From: Synergistaceae bacterium
Lineage (GTDB): Bacteria; Synergistota; Synergistia; Synergistales; Synergistaceae
Reading direction: 5' to 3'
NCBI GenBank assembly: GCA_031290815.1
Contig: JAISLO010000038.1
Span: forward strand, 1-18,751
Length of the DNA stretch: 18,751 nucleotides
A program made the translations under genes and the position numbers. Below, piece after piece: positions 1 to 7,305 of the stretch (position 1 is its first letter; each line of letters begins with the position of its first letter). Below the pieces are notes generated by a model. It saw nothing but the letters and a program-made list of their open reading frames with translations. It was not told the DNA's origin and did not search any database.

Positions 1-435
1 TACTTCGATAACGTCGCTTTTCGCGAGTTCTTCCTCGAGCCGGTTCCATCTCTCGTCGAATTCACAACGCCACCGGCTCAATGTCAGCTGGGCCTCCTCG
101 CCCTGACTGATATTGGTCACCTGCACGCGGACCTTGTCTTTCACGGCCGGCTCCCGCGCGGACTCGACCAAAACGGGGTGAGTCCACTCCTTTTTAGGGA
201 GGAAACCTTCGCATTTGAAGCCCACGTCCACAAGCCAACCATCGTCTTTGGAGTCTACGATCACTCCTTCGACCACCTTGCCGCGATGGATATCCTCGAA
301 GCCGCCCATCTGCTCCATGATGCTCTCCATCGTCTCCTCCACAACCGTGGTTTCTTCGGGCGCTTTGCTGACCTGAGCCTCGCCTGCAAGCGGTTCTTGC
401 GTCGTCAATTCATCATTGCGGATTTCATCCACCAT
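1..435 (-). CDS. rpsA: 30S ribosomal protein S1-like protein (N-terminal part, runs off left edge)
   Basis: Only the first 145 codons are in the window; the gene continues past position 1. S1-type proteins bind mRNA on the 30S subunit through repeated OB-fold domains and help translation initiation. Residues 1-50 form an acidic, Glu-rich leader. A first S1 domain follows at about residues 51-122, with GKVVEGVIVDSKDDGWLVDVG and EGFLPKKEW, ending near QLTLSRW. A charged linker starts about residue 123. The ATG at 433-435 is preceded by GAGGAGG about 10 nt upstream, which supports this start. It lies 21 nt after the ispH stop, so it is probably the next gene of the same transcript. In many Clostridia an S1 protein is fused to IspH; here the two are separate. 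With only one domain visible, a shorter S1-domain protein that is not a full ribosomal S1 cannot be excluded. Confidence 0.82.
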   Translation of the reverse strand, partial: MVDEIRNDELTTQEPLAGEAQVSKAPEETTVVEETMESIMEQMGGFEDIHRGKVVEGVIVDSKDDGWLVDVGFKCEGFLPKKEWTHPVLVESAREPAVKDKVRVQVTNISQGEEAQLTLSRWRCEFDERWNRLEEELAKSDVIEV

Positions 436-456
436 ACCGTCACAGCCTCCTCGGAC

Positions 457-1290
457 CTACAGCCTCTTTAATTTTTCAGTCAAATCGTTGATTAGCCAAT
501 CCGGAGTGCTCCCCCCGGCGGCTATTCCTATGGATTCCTTTCCCATGACCCACCCCCGATCAAGTTCGTCAGAGTGTTCTATCCATAAAGCCGATGCACC
601 CAGTGACTCGGCTGCTTCCACGAGTTTGCGCGTGTTGGCGCTGTTTTTGCCTCCCAGGACAACTATGCCGTCAACCTTGGCGGACATGCGCGCTATGGAT
701 TCCTGTCTTTCTATCGTAGCACGGCAGATGGTATTATACACCTTAACCTCGCCGGAATGAAGAATCAACCTCGAAACGACCGACGCAAGGCCGGCCTCCG
801 TCTGCGTCGTCTGGCTCAACACCCCGAGCCTTCCGTAGCGCGTGTCGGCGTCGATGTCGTCCTCGCTCGATATTACCATCGATTCCCCTTCTATGTAACT
901 GAGAATGCCCCTTACTTCCGGATGGTTAGAGTCGCCGAGGACTACGACAAAATATCCCTCGCCCGAAAGGGATTCCGCCTTCTCGCGCGCGTTCGTCACA
1001 AAGGGGCATGTACCGTCCACCACAACGCCGGCGCGCCGGCCGAGCTCGTCATATTCCGCCTTCGAGACGCCATGAGCCCGGATAAAGACAACCGCTCCCT
1101 CCGGAACATCGCTCGCGCAATCAACAAGCTTCAATCCGAGGCCCATAAGACGCCTGACCTCCGGCGGGTTATGAATAGGACTGCCCAGCGAGTACACGAC
1201 TCCGTAACGAGTCAATGCATCTTCGAGCTGGCCTATTGCCCTCCTCACTCCAAAACATAGCCCCGTCGGACTCGCCACGACAAGGTTCAC
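457..1290 (-). CDS. ispH: 4-hydroxy-3-methylbut-2-enyl diphosphate reductase (IspH/LytB)
   Basis: This is the last enzyme of the non-mevalonate (MEP) isoprenoid pathway. It reduces HMBPP to IPP and DMAPP with a cytosolic [4Fe-4S] cluster. The 277-residue protein has the three cluster cysteines at C12 (PTGLCFGV), C95 (VDGTCPFV) and C189 (YNTICRAT). Family active-site elements are H40, H73 (RAHGVSK), H123/E125 (NHPEVRG), TTQT at 161-164, NSANT at 216-220 and GGSTPDW near the C-terminus. The length is slightly shorter than the E. coli enzyme (about 316) but normal for compact bacterial forms. The start is GTG at 1288-1290, overlapping the miaA stop as GTGA, which implies translational coupling. 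The downstream neighbour is the S1-domain gene. All key residues are present. Confidence 0.96.
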   Translation of the reverse strand: MNLVVASPTGLCFGVRRAIGQLEDALTRYGVVYSLGSPIHNPPEVRRLMGLGLKLVDCASDVPEGAVVFIRAHGVSKAEYDELGRRAGVVVDGTCPFVTNAREKAESLSGEGYFVVVLGDSNHPEVRGILSYIEGESMVISSEDDIDADTRYGRLGVLSQTTQTEAGLASVVSRLILHSGEVKVYNTICRATIERQESIARMSAKVDGIVVLGGKNSANTRKLVEAAESLGASALWIEHSDELDRGWVMGKESIGIAAGGSTPDWLINDLTEKLKRL

Positions 1291-2279
1291 CGCAAATCGT
1301 CCCCCGCGCCGGAACTCAAAATACCCTCTCTCATCCTGAACTCCATGTCATCTATCGCTCTCTCTGCAGAACCTTTTGAAATATCATACCATATAATCGG
1401 ACAAAAATGTCTGAACCACGTCATTTGTCTTCTTGAAAATGCCTTTGTCGATCGTATATCCCCGGCGAGAGCTTCGTCAAGCGAAATTTTGCCGTCGTGA
1501 TAATCGACGAGTTCCCTATACCCAAATCCGCGCAACGCCGGCAGTTGCCTGGAATAGCCGTTGTCGAGCAGAAACCTCACCTCGTCCGGATAACCGGACT
1601 GAAACTGACGCTCGGCCCTCCGCTCGATCTTTTTGCAGAGCGCCTCCCTGTCATAGGTGATACCGAAGTATTCGATCCGTCTCAATCCGCTCATTTTCCC
1701 GGCTGCGGAGTAAAGCTCCGTCGCCGTTTGGCCGGTCAGCCTGAACAGCTCTAGCGCCCTCACTATGCGGACCTTGTCGTTTGGGTGAATCCGCGCGGCC
1801 CTGTCCGGGTCGACCGAAGCCAGCCTGTCGTGAAGGGCGGCCGTGCCAGCCGATTCGGCCTCGGCATCCAGTTCGCTCCTCACCGCGTCGTCACTGGGAA
1901 GCGACTCCGAGATCATGTTTCCCTCCAGCGCCCTGTAGTACAATGGCGAGCCGCCTGCGAGTATTGGAACCCTTCCCCTCGCGCGGATTCTCCTCACGGC
2001 GTCAGCCGCGCCGGATACGAAATCGGCCGCCGTGAAGATCTCGTCGGGATCGGCGACGTCGATCATGTGGTGAATCACCCTTCTTCTGTCCGCAGGCGAG
2101 ACCTTGTCGGTGCCGATGTCCAGATATCGGTAGACCTGCCTCGAATCGACCGATATTATTTCCGCGCCGAGCCTTCGCGCCAGTTCAAAGCTCACCGCGG
2201 TCTTGCCGGCGGCGGTTGGACCGACTATCGCCCAGACTGCGGCTTCCGTCTCGATTGATGCGCTCTTCTCGGCCGTCAA
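1287..2279 (-). CDS. miaA: tRNA dimethylallyltransferase (MiaA)
   Basis: The enzyme transfers dimethylallyl from DMAPP to N6 of A37 in tRNAs that read UNN codons. Visible motifs in the 330-residue protein are the P-loop GPTAAGKT (20-27), DSRQVYRYLDIGTDK (45-59), HHMIDVADP (70-78), GGSPLYYRAL (109-118, commonly GGTGLY), HPNDKVRIVRALE (165-177) and a C-terminal RRQMTWFR (283-290). The only start that keeps the P-loop is TTG at 2277-2279, which overlaps the mutL stop as TTGA. This adds about 14 residues before the core beta strand. DMAPP, its substrate, is a product of the next gene, ispH, so the two adjacent genes are biochemically linked. The mutS-mutL-miaA order is common in Firmicutes and relatives. 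Confidence 0.95.
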   Translation of the reverse strand: MTAEKSASIETEAAVWAIVGPTAAGKTAVSFELARRLGAEIISVDSRQVYRYLDIGTDKVSPADRRRVIHHMIDVADPDEIFTAADFVSGAADAVRRIRARGRVPILAGGSPLYYRALEGNMISESLPSDDAVRSELDAEAESAGTAALHDRLASVDPDRAARIHPNDKVRIVRALELFRLTGQTATELYSAAGKMSGLRRIEYFGITYDREALCKKIERRAERQFQSGYPDEVRFLLDNGYSRQLPALRGFGYRELVDYHDGKISLDEALAGDIRSTKAFSRRQMTWFRHFCPIIWYDISKGSAERAIDDMEFRMREGILSSGAGDDLR

Positions 2280-4069
2280 CGCTCGAACCAGCTCTTCAGC
2301 TTTTCGCTCGCGAGGAAGATCGTGGTCGGTCTGCCGTGAGGGCAGCTAAAGGGCGACCTGCATCCCTCCAGCCGGCCGAAGAGCTCCAAAGCCTCCTCCT
2401 CGCCGACGGAGTCTCCGAGCTTTATCGCGTCCCTGCACGCCATCCGCGCCCATCTCCACCATACCTCCCTGTCCCGTTTCGACGGGTCTTCCTCCTCCTC
2501 TATGCCCTTTACGGCCGACCTCAGCATCTCGATCGGAGACAGGCGCGCCTGTCCTCTCAGCGACGGGACGGTAAGCAGCACGGCGTCCCCCGACTCGTTC
2601 CCGTCGTCATCCGGCAGCCTGAACGAGAAGCCCATCCGCAGGAGATCCTCCCGATGAAGGGCGGCGGCGGCTATAACCCCAGCCGGAAGCTCCTGCTCGA
2701 AGAGCATCTTCTGCGCGTTGACGCCCCCGCCGGCAAAGGAATCCTCGATCTGCTCATACAATATCCTCTCGTGAGCGGCGTGCGCGTCGACAAGGCACAG
2801 GCCCCTCGGGTCGTCGAACACCAAATACCCCCCCTGGGCCTGCCCGAGATATTTCCTCTCCTGGCCCTGCTTGGCGTCGGGGAAAATGGACCTCTCCACC
2901 CCGATGGCTGGGGATGGCGTCTGATGTTTAGCTGGGTTCAGCTCTCCATGCCCCTTGAATCGTTCGGGCACTGGGACGAAGTTCTCCCACGGGTCCTCGG
3001 CATTCGGGGCAGTGGTTGCGTTTGCGATCCCTGAGCCGGAAGCTCGTTCACTGTTCGGAGTCCCGTCCTGCGCGGCTCCCTGCGGGAGAAATCCGCCGCT
3101 CATGAGCAGCAGTGACCTGGCTCCCCTTCTGACCAGCTCGAATATTGGGCCGGTCCTCCTGAATCGGATCTCAGCCTTTGCCGGGTGTATGTTTACGTCC
3201 ACGTCCTCCGGCGGAAGGAGGAGCATGACTATCCACTCGCCGTATATGGACGCTCCGGTCGAGTTCAGCGCTGACCTCACAGTCGGATCCTGTACTCGCC
3301 TGCCGTTGACGAACGTCGTGACGTTGACCCTGCGCGAGCCCGGAAGGTTGTTCCACCACATGCGTGCCTCGATGCCGCCTTCCCTCTCTGTGGCGCTGAC
3401 CGACCTGTGCTCGTCTCCCCACAGCGATGCCAGCACCTCGTCCGTCGACTTGGCGTCGCCGATGTCGATCAGGTTTTTTCCGTCGTTCGAGAGCCGAAAT
3501 CGTACCGCGGGGTAAACCAGCGCGTAATCCTGGACGACCTGGATTATCTTCTTCAGCTCGGCAGTCGGGCTTTTCAGAAACTTCCTCCTGGCCGGCAGGT
3601 TGAAGAACAGGTCATCCACCTGTATTCTCGTGCCAGGCGGAGCCGGGATCTCGGAGTGGGACTCGAGGAGCCCTCCCTTGCACCGGATCACTCCGCCCGA
3701 CGGCGCTCCGGCGGCCCTGCTGCGCATCTCGAACAGGCTTACCGAGGCTATGCTGGAGAGCGCTTCCCCGCGATAGCCGAGCGACCGGACGCGCTCGAGG
3801 TCGTCGAGGGTCCTTATCTTGCTCGTTGCATAGCGCTCCACAGCGAGGGGCAGCTCCCGCATCGGTATGCCGCAGCCGTCGTCCTCGATGACGAGCGAGG
3901 TCTTGCCGCCCTGTTCGAGCAGAATCCTTATGTTGGACGCGCCGGCGTCCAGCGCGTTCTCAAGCAGCTCCTTCGCAGCGGAGACCGGGCGTTCTATGAC
4001 CTCGCCGGCAGCAATACGGCTCGATACGTCAGGGGACAGGCGTTCTATCGTTCGAGCGGTCCCGTTCAT
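2276..4069 (-). CDS. mutL: DNA mismatch repair protein MutL (endonuclease-type)
   Basis: This is the mismatch repair GHKL ATPase that couples MutS recognition to strand incision. The 597-residue protein has E34/N38 (KELLENALDAG), DDGCGI (63-68), GYRGEAL (98-104), GTRIQVDDLFFNLPARRKF (146-164) and NIHPAKAEIRF (293-303). A Pro/Ala/Gly-rich linker covers about residues 325-405. The C-terminal dimerisation/nuclease domain carries D428-A-H-A-x-x-E434-x-x-x-x-E439, ACRDAIK (544-550) and CPHGRPT (576-582), as in nicking MutL proteins without a MutH partner. The usual Q of the DQHA motif is A429; the putative metal-site D, H and E are kept. ATG at 4067-4069 overlaps the mutS stop as ATGA. A longer in-frame reading upstream to 4156 lies wholly inside mutS and is not used. 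Confidence 0.96.
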   Translation of the reverse strand: MNGTARTIERLSPDVSSRIAAGEVIERPVSAAKELLENALDAGASNIRILLEQGGKTSLVIEDDGCGIPMRELPLAVERYATSKIRTLDDLERVRSLGYRGEALSSIASVSLFEMRSRAAGAPSGGVIRCKGGLLESHSEIPAPPGTRIQVDDLFFNLPARRKFLKSPTAELKKIIQVVQDYALVYPAVRFRLSNDGKNLIDIGDAKSTDEVLASLWGDEHRSVSATEREGGIEARMWWNNLPGSRRVNVTTFVNGRRVQDPTVRSALNSTGASIYGEWIVMLLLPPEDVDVNIHPAKAEIRFRRTGPIFELVRRGARSLLLMSGGFLPQGAAQDGTPNSERASGSGIANATTAPNAEDPWENFVPVPERFKGHGELNPAKHQTPSPAIGVERSIFPDAKQGQERKYLGQAQGGYLVFDDPRGLCLVDAHAAHERILYEQIEDSFAGGGVNAQKMLFEQELPAGVIAAAALHREDLLRMGFSFRLPDDDGNESGDAVLLTVPSLRGQARLSPIEMLRSAVKGIEEEEDPSKRDREVWWRWARMACRDAIKLGDSVGEEEALELFGRLEGCRSPFSCPHGRPTTIFLASEKLKSWFER

Positions 4070-6669
4070 CTGAGGCCCAGTATCTTCCTGCTCTTTTCCC
4101 TGAGCGCGCCGACGAGTTTCAGCGCCTCCATCGGCGTCATCCGATTCGGGTCGCACACGGCAAGCCGTTCTATCACGCCCTCTCGCTCTACGTCGAAGAA
4201 AATTTCCTTTTGCACGTACTTCTTGGACATCTCCCCCAACCCCTCTTCGGACTTCGGCAGGTTATCCTCGAACTCGGACAGCAGCTCCTGCGATCTCTTC
4301 ACGACGAGGTTCGGAACGCCGGCCAGACGCGCCACCTCGATGCCGTAGGAGCGATTTGCGGGGCCCTTCACGACCTTGTGGAGAAAACGAATCCCTTCGC
4401 GCGACTCCTCCACCGCCATGCTGAGGTTTATCAACCCCGGCAGAGCCAGGTTGGTCAGCTCGTGATAGTGCGTGGCGAACAGCGCCTTGAGCCGGCCCTC
4501 CACGTGGAGGTTCAAGAATTCCACCACCGCCCAAGCAATGCTCATACCGTCGTATGTGGACGTTCCGCGGCCTATCTCGTCCAGTATCACCAGGCTTCGC
4601 TTCGTCGCGTGCCGCAGGATGTTGGCAGTCTCGACCATCTCGACCATGAACGTGCTGCGTCCCCGCGACAGTTCATCCCTGGCCCCTATTCTGGTAAATA
4701 TCCTGTCCAGCAGTCCGATGCTGGCGCTTTCGGCTGGTACGAACGACCCCATGTGGGCCATAAGGGCGACGAGAGCCGCGGTTCGCAGATACGTCGACTT
4801 GCCGGCCATGTTAGGTCCTGTCAGGATCGCTATGCACCCATCCTCCGTCGAGTCTGGGTCCAGAATTATATCGTTTGGCGTGAATGGAAGTGATCCGAGG
4901 GATCTTTCGATCACCGGGTGCCTCCCTCCCCTTACCACGAAGGCGCGCCCACCGTCCATCTCGGGTTTCACGTAGGAATAGTCTCTCGCCGCCTCGGCAA
5001 GCGATCTCAGCACATCGAGCCTGGATATGGCCCGAGACGAGGACTGACACGCCATGCACTGATCCAGCGCCGACGCGACCAGCTCCCTGTAGAGGCAGTC
5101 CTCCCTCTCGCTTATCTCCTGCTCCGCCCTGAACACCCTGCGCTCTATGTCCTTCAGAGCCTCGTTCACAAAACGCTCTCCGCTCGACACGGTCTGCCGC
5201 CTGACATAGTCATCCGGCACCCTGTCGACGTAGCTCTTCCCAACCTCCAGGTAGTAGCCGAACACCCTGTTGATGCCGACCCTCACCTTTATGCCGGTCC
5301 GCTCGCGCTCCGCGTTCTCGAACGCCCTCAGGTTCTCCTCGGCGTTCTGAATGGCGCTTCTCGACTCGTCGAGGGACGAGTCGAATCCGCCGCGAATAAT
5401 TCCGCCGCCTCCCGCCGCTCTGGGGAGGTCGTCGGAGAGAGCGCTCGACAGGAGCTCTCTTAGTTCGGAGAGATCGGGCATATCGCCGGCGACTGAGGCG
5501 AGAGAATCAGAGCCAGAGCGCCCGACGATGTCCATGATGTCGGGCAGCGCGCGCAGGGTATCCCTTATGACGCCGAGATCGCGCGGATTTCCGACCTTTA
5601 GGCTGAGCCTGCCGAGCGCGCGCTCCATGTCCCTGCAGCATGAGAGGGCGTTCGACAGATCCCTCAGAAGAGAGGCGTTGCCGACCATCGCTTCTATGCA
5701 TCTCTGCCTGAATTCTATCTCGCCGAGATCGGCCCTCGGATGCGTGATCCACGAGGCGAGCAGCCTGCGGCCCATTGGAGTCCTGCACCGGTTCAGCACC
5801 GAGTAGAGCGACGCCCCGTCGCCCTCGGTCAGTTCGAGGTTCAACTGTGTAGCCTGGTCGAGTATGAGCATGCCGCCCAGCAGCAGGGGGCGTATTTCAC
5901 GGACGTGGTCTGCGCCGCCGAACTGAGTCTCCTCGAGATAGCGAAGCGCCGCAGCAGCCGCTCCAGCCGCCGGGTCCTCGTCCTCTATGCCCATGGCCCT
6001 CAGGCTGGCTATCCCCCATCGCCTGCATAACCACGATGAAGCGAACTGAGGCGAGAACTCGCCCCTCTCTCGGGTCACGATCATTGGGCTTGTTCCGCCC
6101 GAGGTCAGAACACTCTCGGACCGTTTTGACAGGTCGTCCTCCCGGCCCTTTGGGATGAGCAGTTCGCCGGGGCGGAAGGAAAACAATAATGACATGGCCT
6201 CGTCGGCCGGAAACGTCCCGGCTTCCAGGAGTCCGGTGCCGGACGACAGAAGGGCTATAGACGCGGTGTCGCCGTCGATTATGACCGCCGCCAGCCGGCC
6301 CTCGGCATCCGAGTCCTGGGGGACGTAGGTGCCTGGCGTGAGGACTCTCACAACCTTGCGCTCCACCAGGGTCTTTCCGTCGGGTTCCGTCATCTGATCG
6401 CAGACCGCTACCTTAAAGCCCGCAGAAATCAAACGGCCGAGGTACGCCTCCAGCGCGTGATGAGGAACGCCCGCCATCGGTATCGCCTTGTCCTGGTCTC
6501 TCGCCGTCAGCGCTATATCCAGCACCTCGGACGCCGTCACCGCGTCGTCGAAGAACATCTCGAAAAAATCGCCCATGCGAAACAGCAGCAGGCAGTCGGG
6601 ATATCGGTCCTTCCACTCTCCGTACTGTTTGAGCATGGGAGTCATCTTTATTCCATCGGGCAATTTCAC
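4066..6669 (-). CDS. mutS: DNA mismatch repair protein MutS
   Basis: This protein recognises base mismatches and small loops and recruits MutL. The 867 residues match the family size. The N-terminal mismatch-binding domain has FRMGDFFEMF at 30-39, with the Phe-x-Glu wedge at F35/E37. Connector, lever and clamp regions follow. The ATPase domain has Walker A GPNMAGKST at 618-626, the STFMVEM signature, and Walker B DEIGRGTSTYDG starting at D697, followed by ATHYHEL. The chosen start is GTG at 6667-6669, preceded by GAGGGA about 7 nt upstream; an internal ATG at codon 9 is less well placed. An 83-nt spacer after ruvX shows no additional gene. The gene overlaps mutL by 4 nt. Confidence 0.97.
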   Translation of the reverse strand: MKLPDGIKMTPMLKQYGEWKDRYPDCLLLFRMGDFFEMFFDDAVTASEVLDIALTARDQDKAIPMAGVPHHALEAYLGRLISAGFKVAVCDQMTEPDGKTLVERKVVRVLTPGTYVPQDSDAEGRLAAVIIDGDTASIALLSSGTGLLEAGTFPADEAMSLLFSFRPGELLIPKGREDDLSKRSESVLTSGGTSPMIVTRERGEFSPQFASSWLCRRWGIASLRAMGIEDEDPAAGAAAAALRYLEETQFGGADHVREIRPLLLGGMLILDQATQLNLELTEGDGASLYSVLNRCRTPMGRRLLASWITHPRADLGEIEFRQRCIEAMVGNASLLRDLSNALSCCRDMERALGRLSLKVGNPRDLGVIRDTLRALPDIMDIVGRSGSDSLASVAGDMPDLSELRELLSSALSDDLPRAAGGGGIIRGGFDSSLDESRSAIQNAEENLRAFENAERERTGIKVRVGINRVFGYYLEVGKSYVDRVPDDYVRRQTVSSGERFVNEALKDIERRVFRAEQEISEREDCLYRELVASALDQCMACQSSSRAISRLDVLRSLAEAARDYSYVKPEMDGGRAFVVRGGRHPVIERSLGSLPFTPNDIILDPDSTEDGCIAILTGPNMAGKSTYLRTAALVALMAHMGSFVPAESASIGLLDRIFTRIGARDELSRGRSTFMVEMVETANILRHATKRSLVILDEIGRGTSTYDGMSIAWAVVEFLNLHVEGRLKALFATHYHELTNLALPGLINLSMAVEESREGIRFLHKVVKGPANRSYGIEVARLAGVPNLVVKRSQELLSEFEDNLPKSEEGLGEMSKKYVQKEIFFDVEREGVIERLAVCDPNRMTPMEALKLVGALREKSRKILGLR

Positions 6670-6752
6670 GAAACGATCCCTCGCTTGCAGAAGATTACGC
6701 CGTTATCGATATGAGGATTCACCGCGGCTTCGAACGACTGCGGGAACGGACG

Positions 6753-7292
6753 TCAGTCATATGCGCTCCTTTCAGCCGGTCCGCCGCTCCTTCGCCTTTT
6801 GCGCGAATCTTCGCCGCAGTGCCCGAGCTGATTAGCGTCCATGCCGCCTCCTCCCCGGAGGGAGTCGAGATAGCTCTGCAACAGCACCACCGCCGCCACC
6901 TTGTCTACCTTGCGCCTTCGATTTTTCCGCGAGACGTCGGCCTCGAGCATAGCCTGAGTGGCTATCGTCGTCGTGAAGCGCTCGTCCCAGGGTATGATTT
7001 CGACATACGGAAACCTCCGCGCCAATGCCTCGGCCACGAGCTTCATCCTCGCCGCCTCAGGCCCATCCGTTCCGTCGGTGCGGCGAGGCATGCCGATCAA
7101 CAAAGCGCCGGCGCGGTATTCCTCCAGTATGTCCTCCAGGCCGCCCATCCAGTCCTCGCTGGCCGCAAGGACGGAGACCCCCTGCGCGAAACTCCCGGTG
7201 GGATCGCTCGCCGCGACGCCGATCCTGACCGCGCCGACGTCGAGGGCTATGATCCTGCCCCTCGCCCCAGATCGGGACGTTTCATCGGTCAT
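6753..7292 (-). CDS. ruvX: Putative Holliday junction resolvase / pre-16S rRNA nuclease (RuvX/YqgF)
   Basis: This is an RNase H-fold nuclease implicated in 5' end processing of 16S rRNA and annotated historically as a Holliday junction resolvase. Motifs are ALDVGAVRIGVA (16-27, catalytic D18), LIGMPRRTDGT (65-75), DERFTT (103-108) and KVDKVAAVVLLQSYLD (128-143, D130). The core ends near residue 146. About 33 further residues form a Gly/Arg/Ser-rich tail that is absent from typical 138-150 residue members. ATG at 7290-7292 follows the alaS stop by 13 nt, with a weak GAGG upstream. The alaS-ruvX adjacency is common in bacteria and supports the assignment. Confidence 0.93.
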   Translation of the reverse strand: MTDETSRSGARGRIIALDVGAVRIGVAASDPTGSFAQGVSVLAASEDWMGGLEDILEEYRAGALLIGMPRRTDGTDGPEAARMKLVAEALARRFPYVEIIPWDERFTTTIATQAMLEADVSRKNRRRKVDKVAAVVLLQSYLDSLRGGGGMDANQLGHCGEDSRKRRRSGGPAERSAYD

Positions 7293-7305
7293 TACAGCCT
7301 CGGCC

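Noticed and set aside
4070..4156. 29-residue N-terminal extension of MutL
   Set aside because: It lies inside mutS, is hydrophilic and unlike any MutL N-terminus; the ATGA overlap start at 4069 fits the family.
3407..4348. Plus-strand open frame of 313 codons opposite mutL/mutS
   Set aside because: Antisense shadow of the conserved MutL and MutS coding sequence; no domain character.
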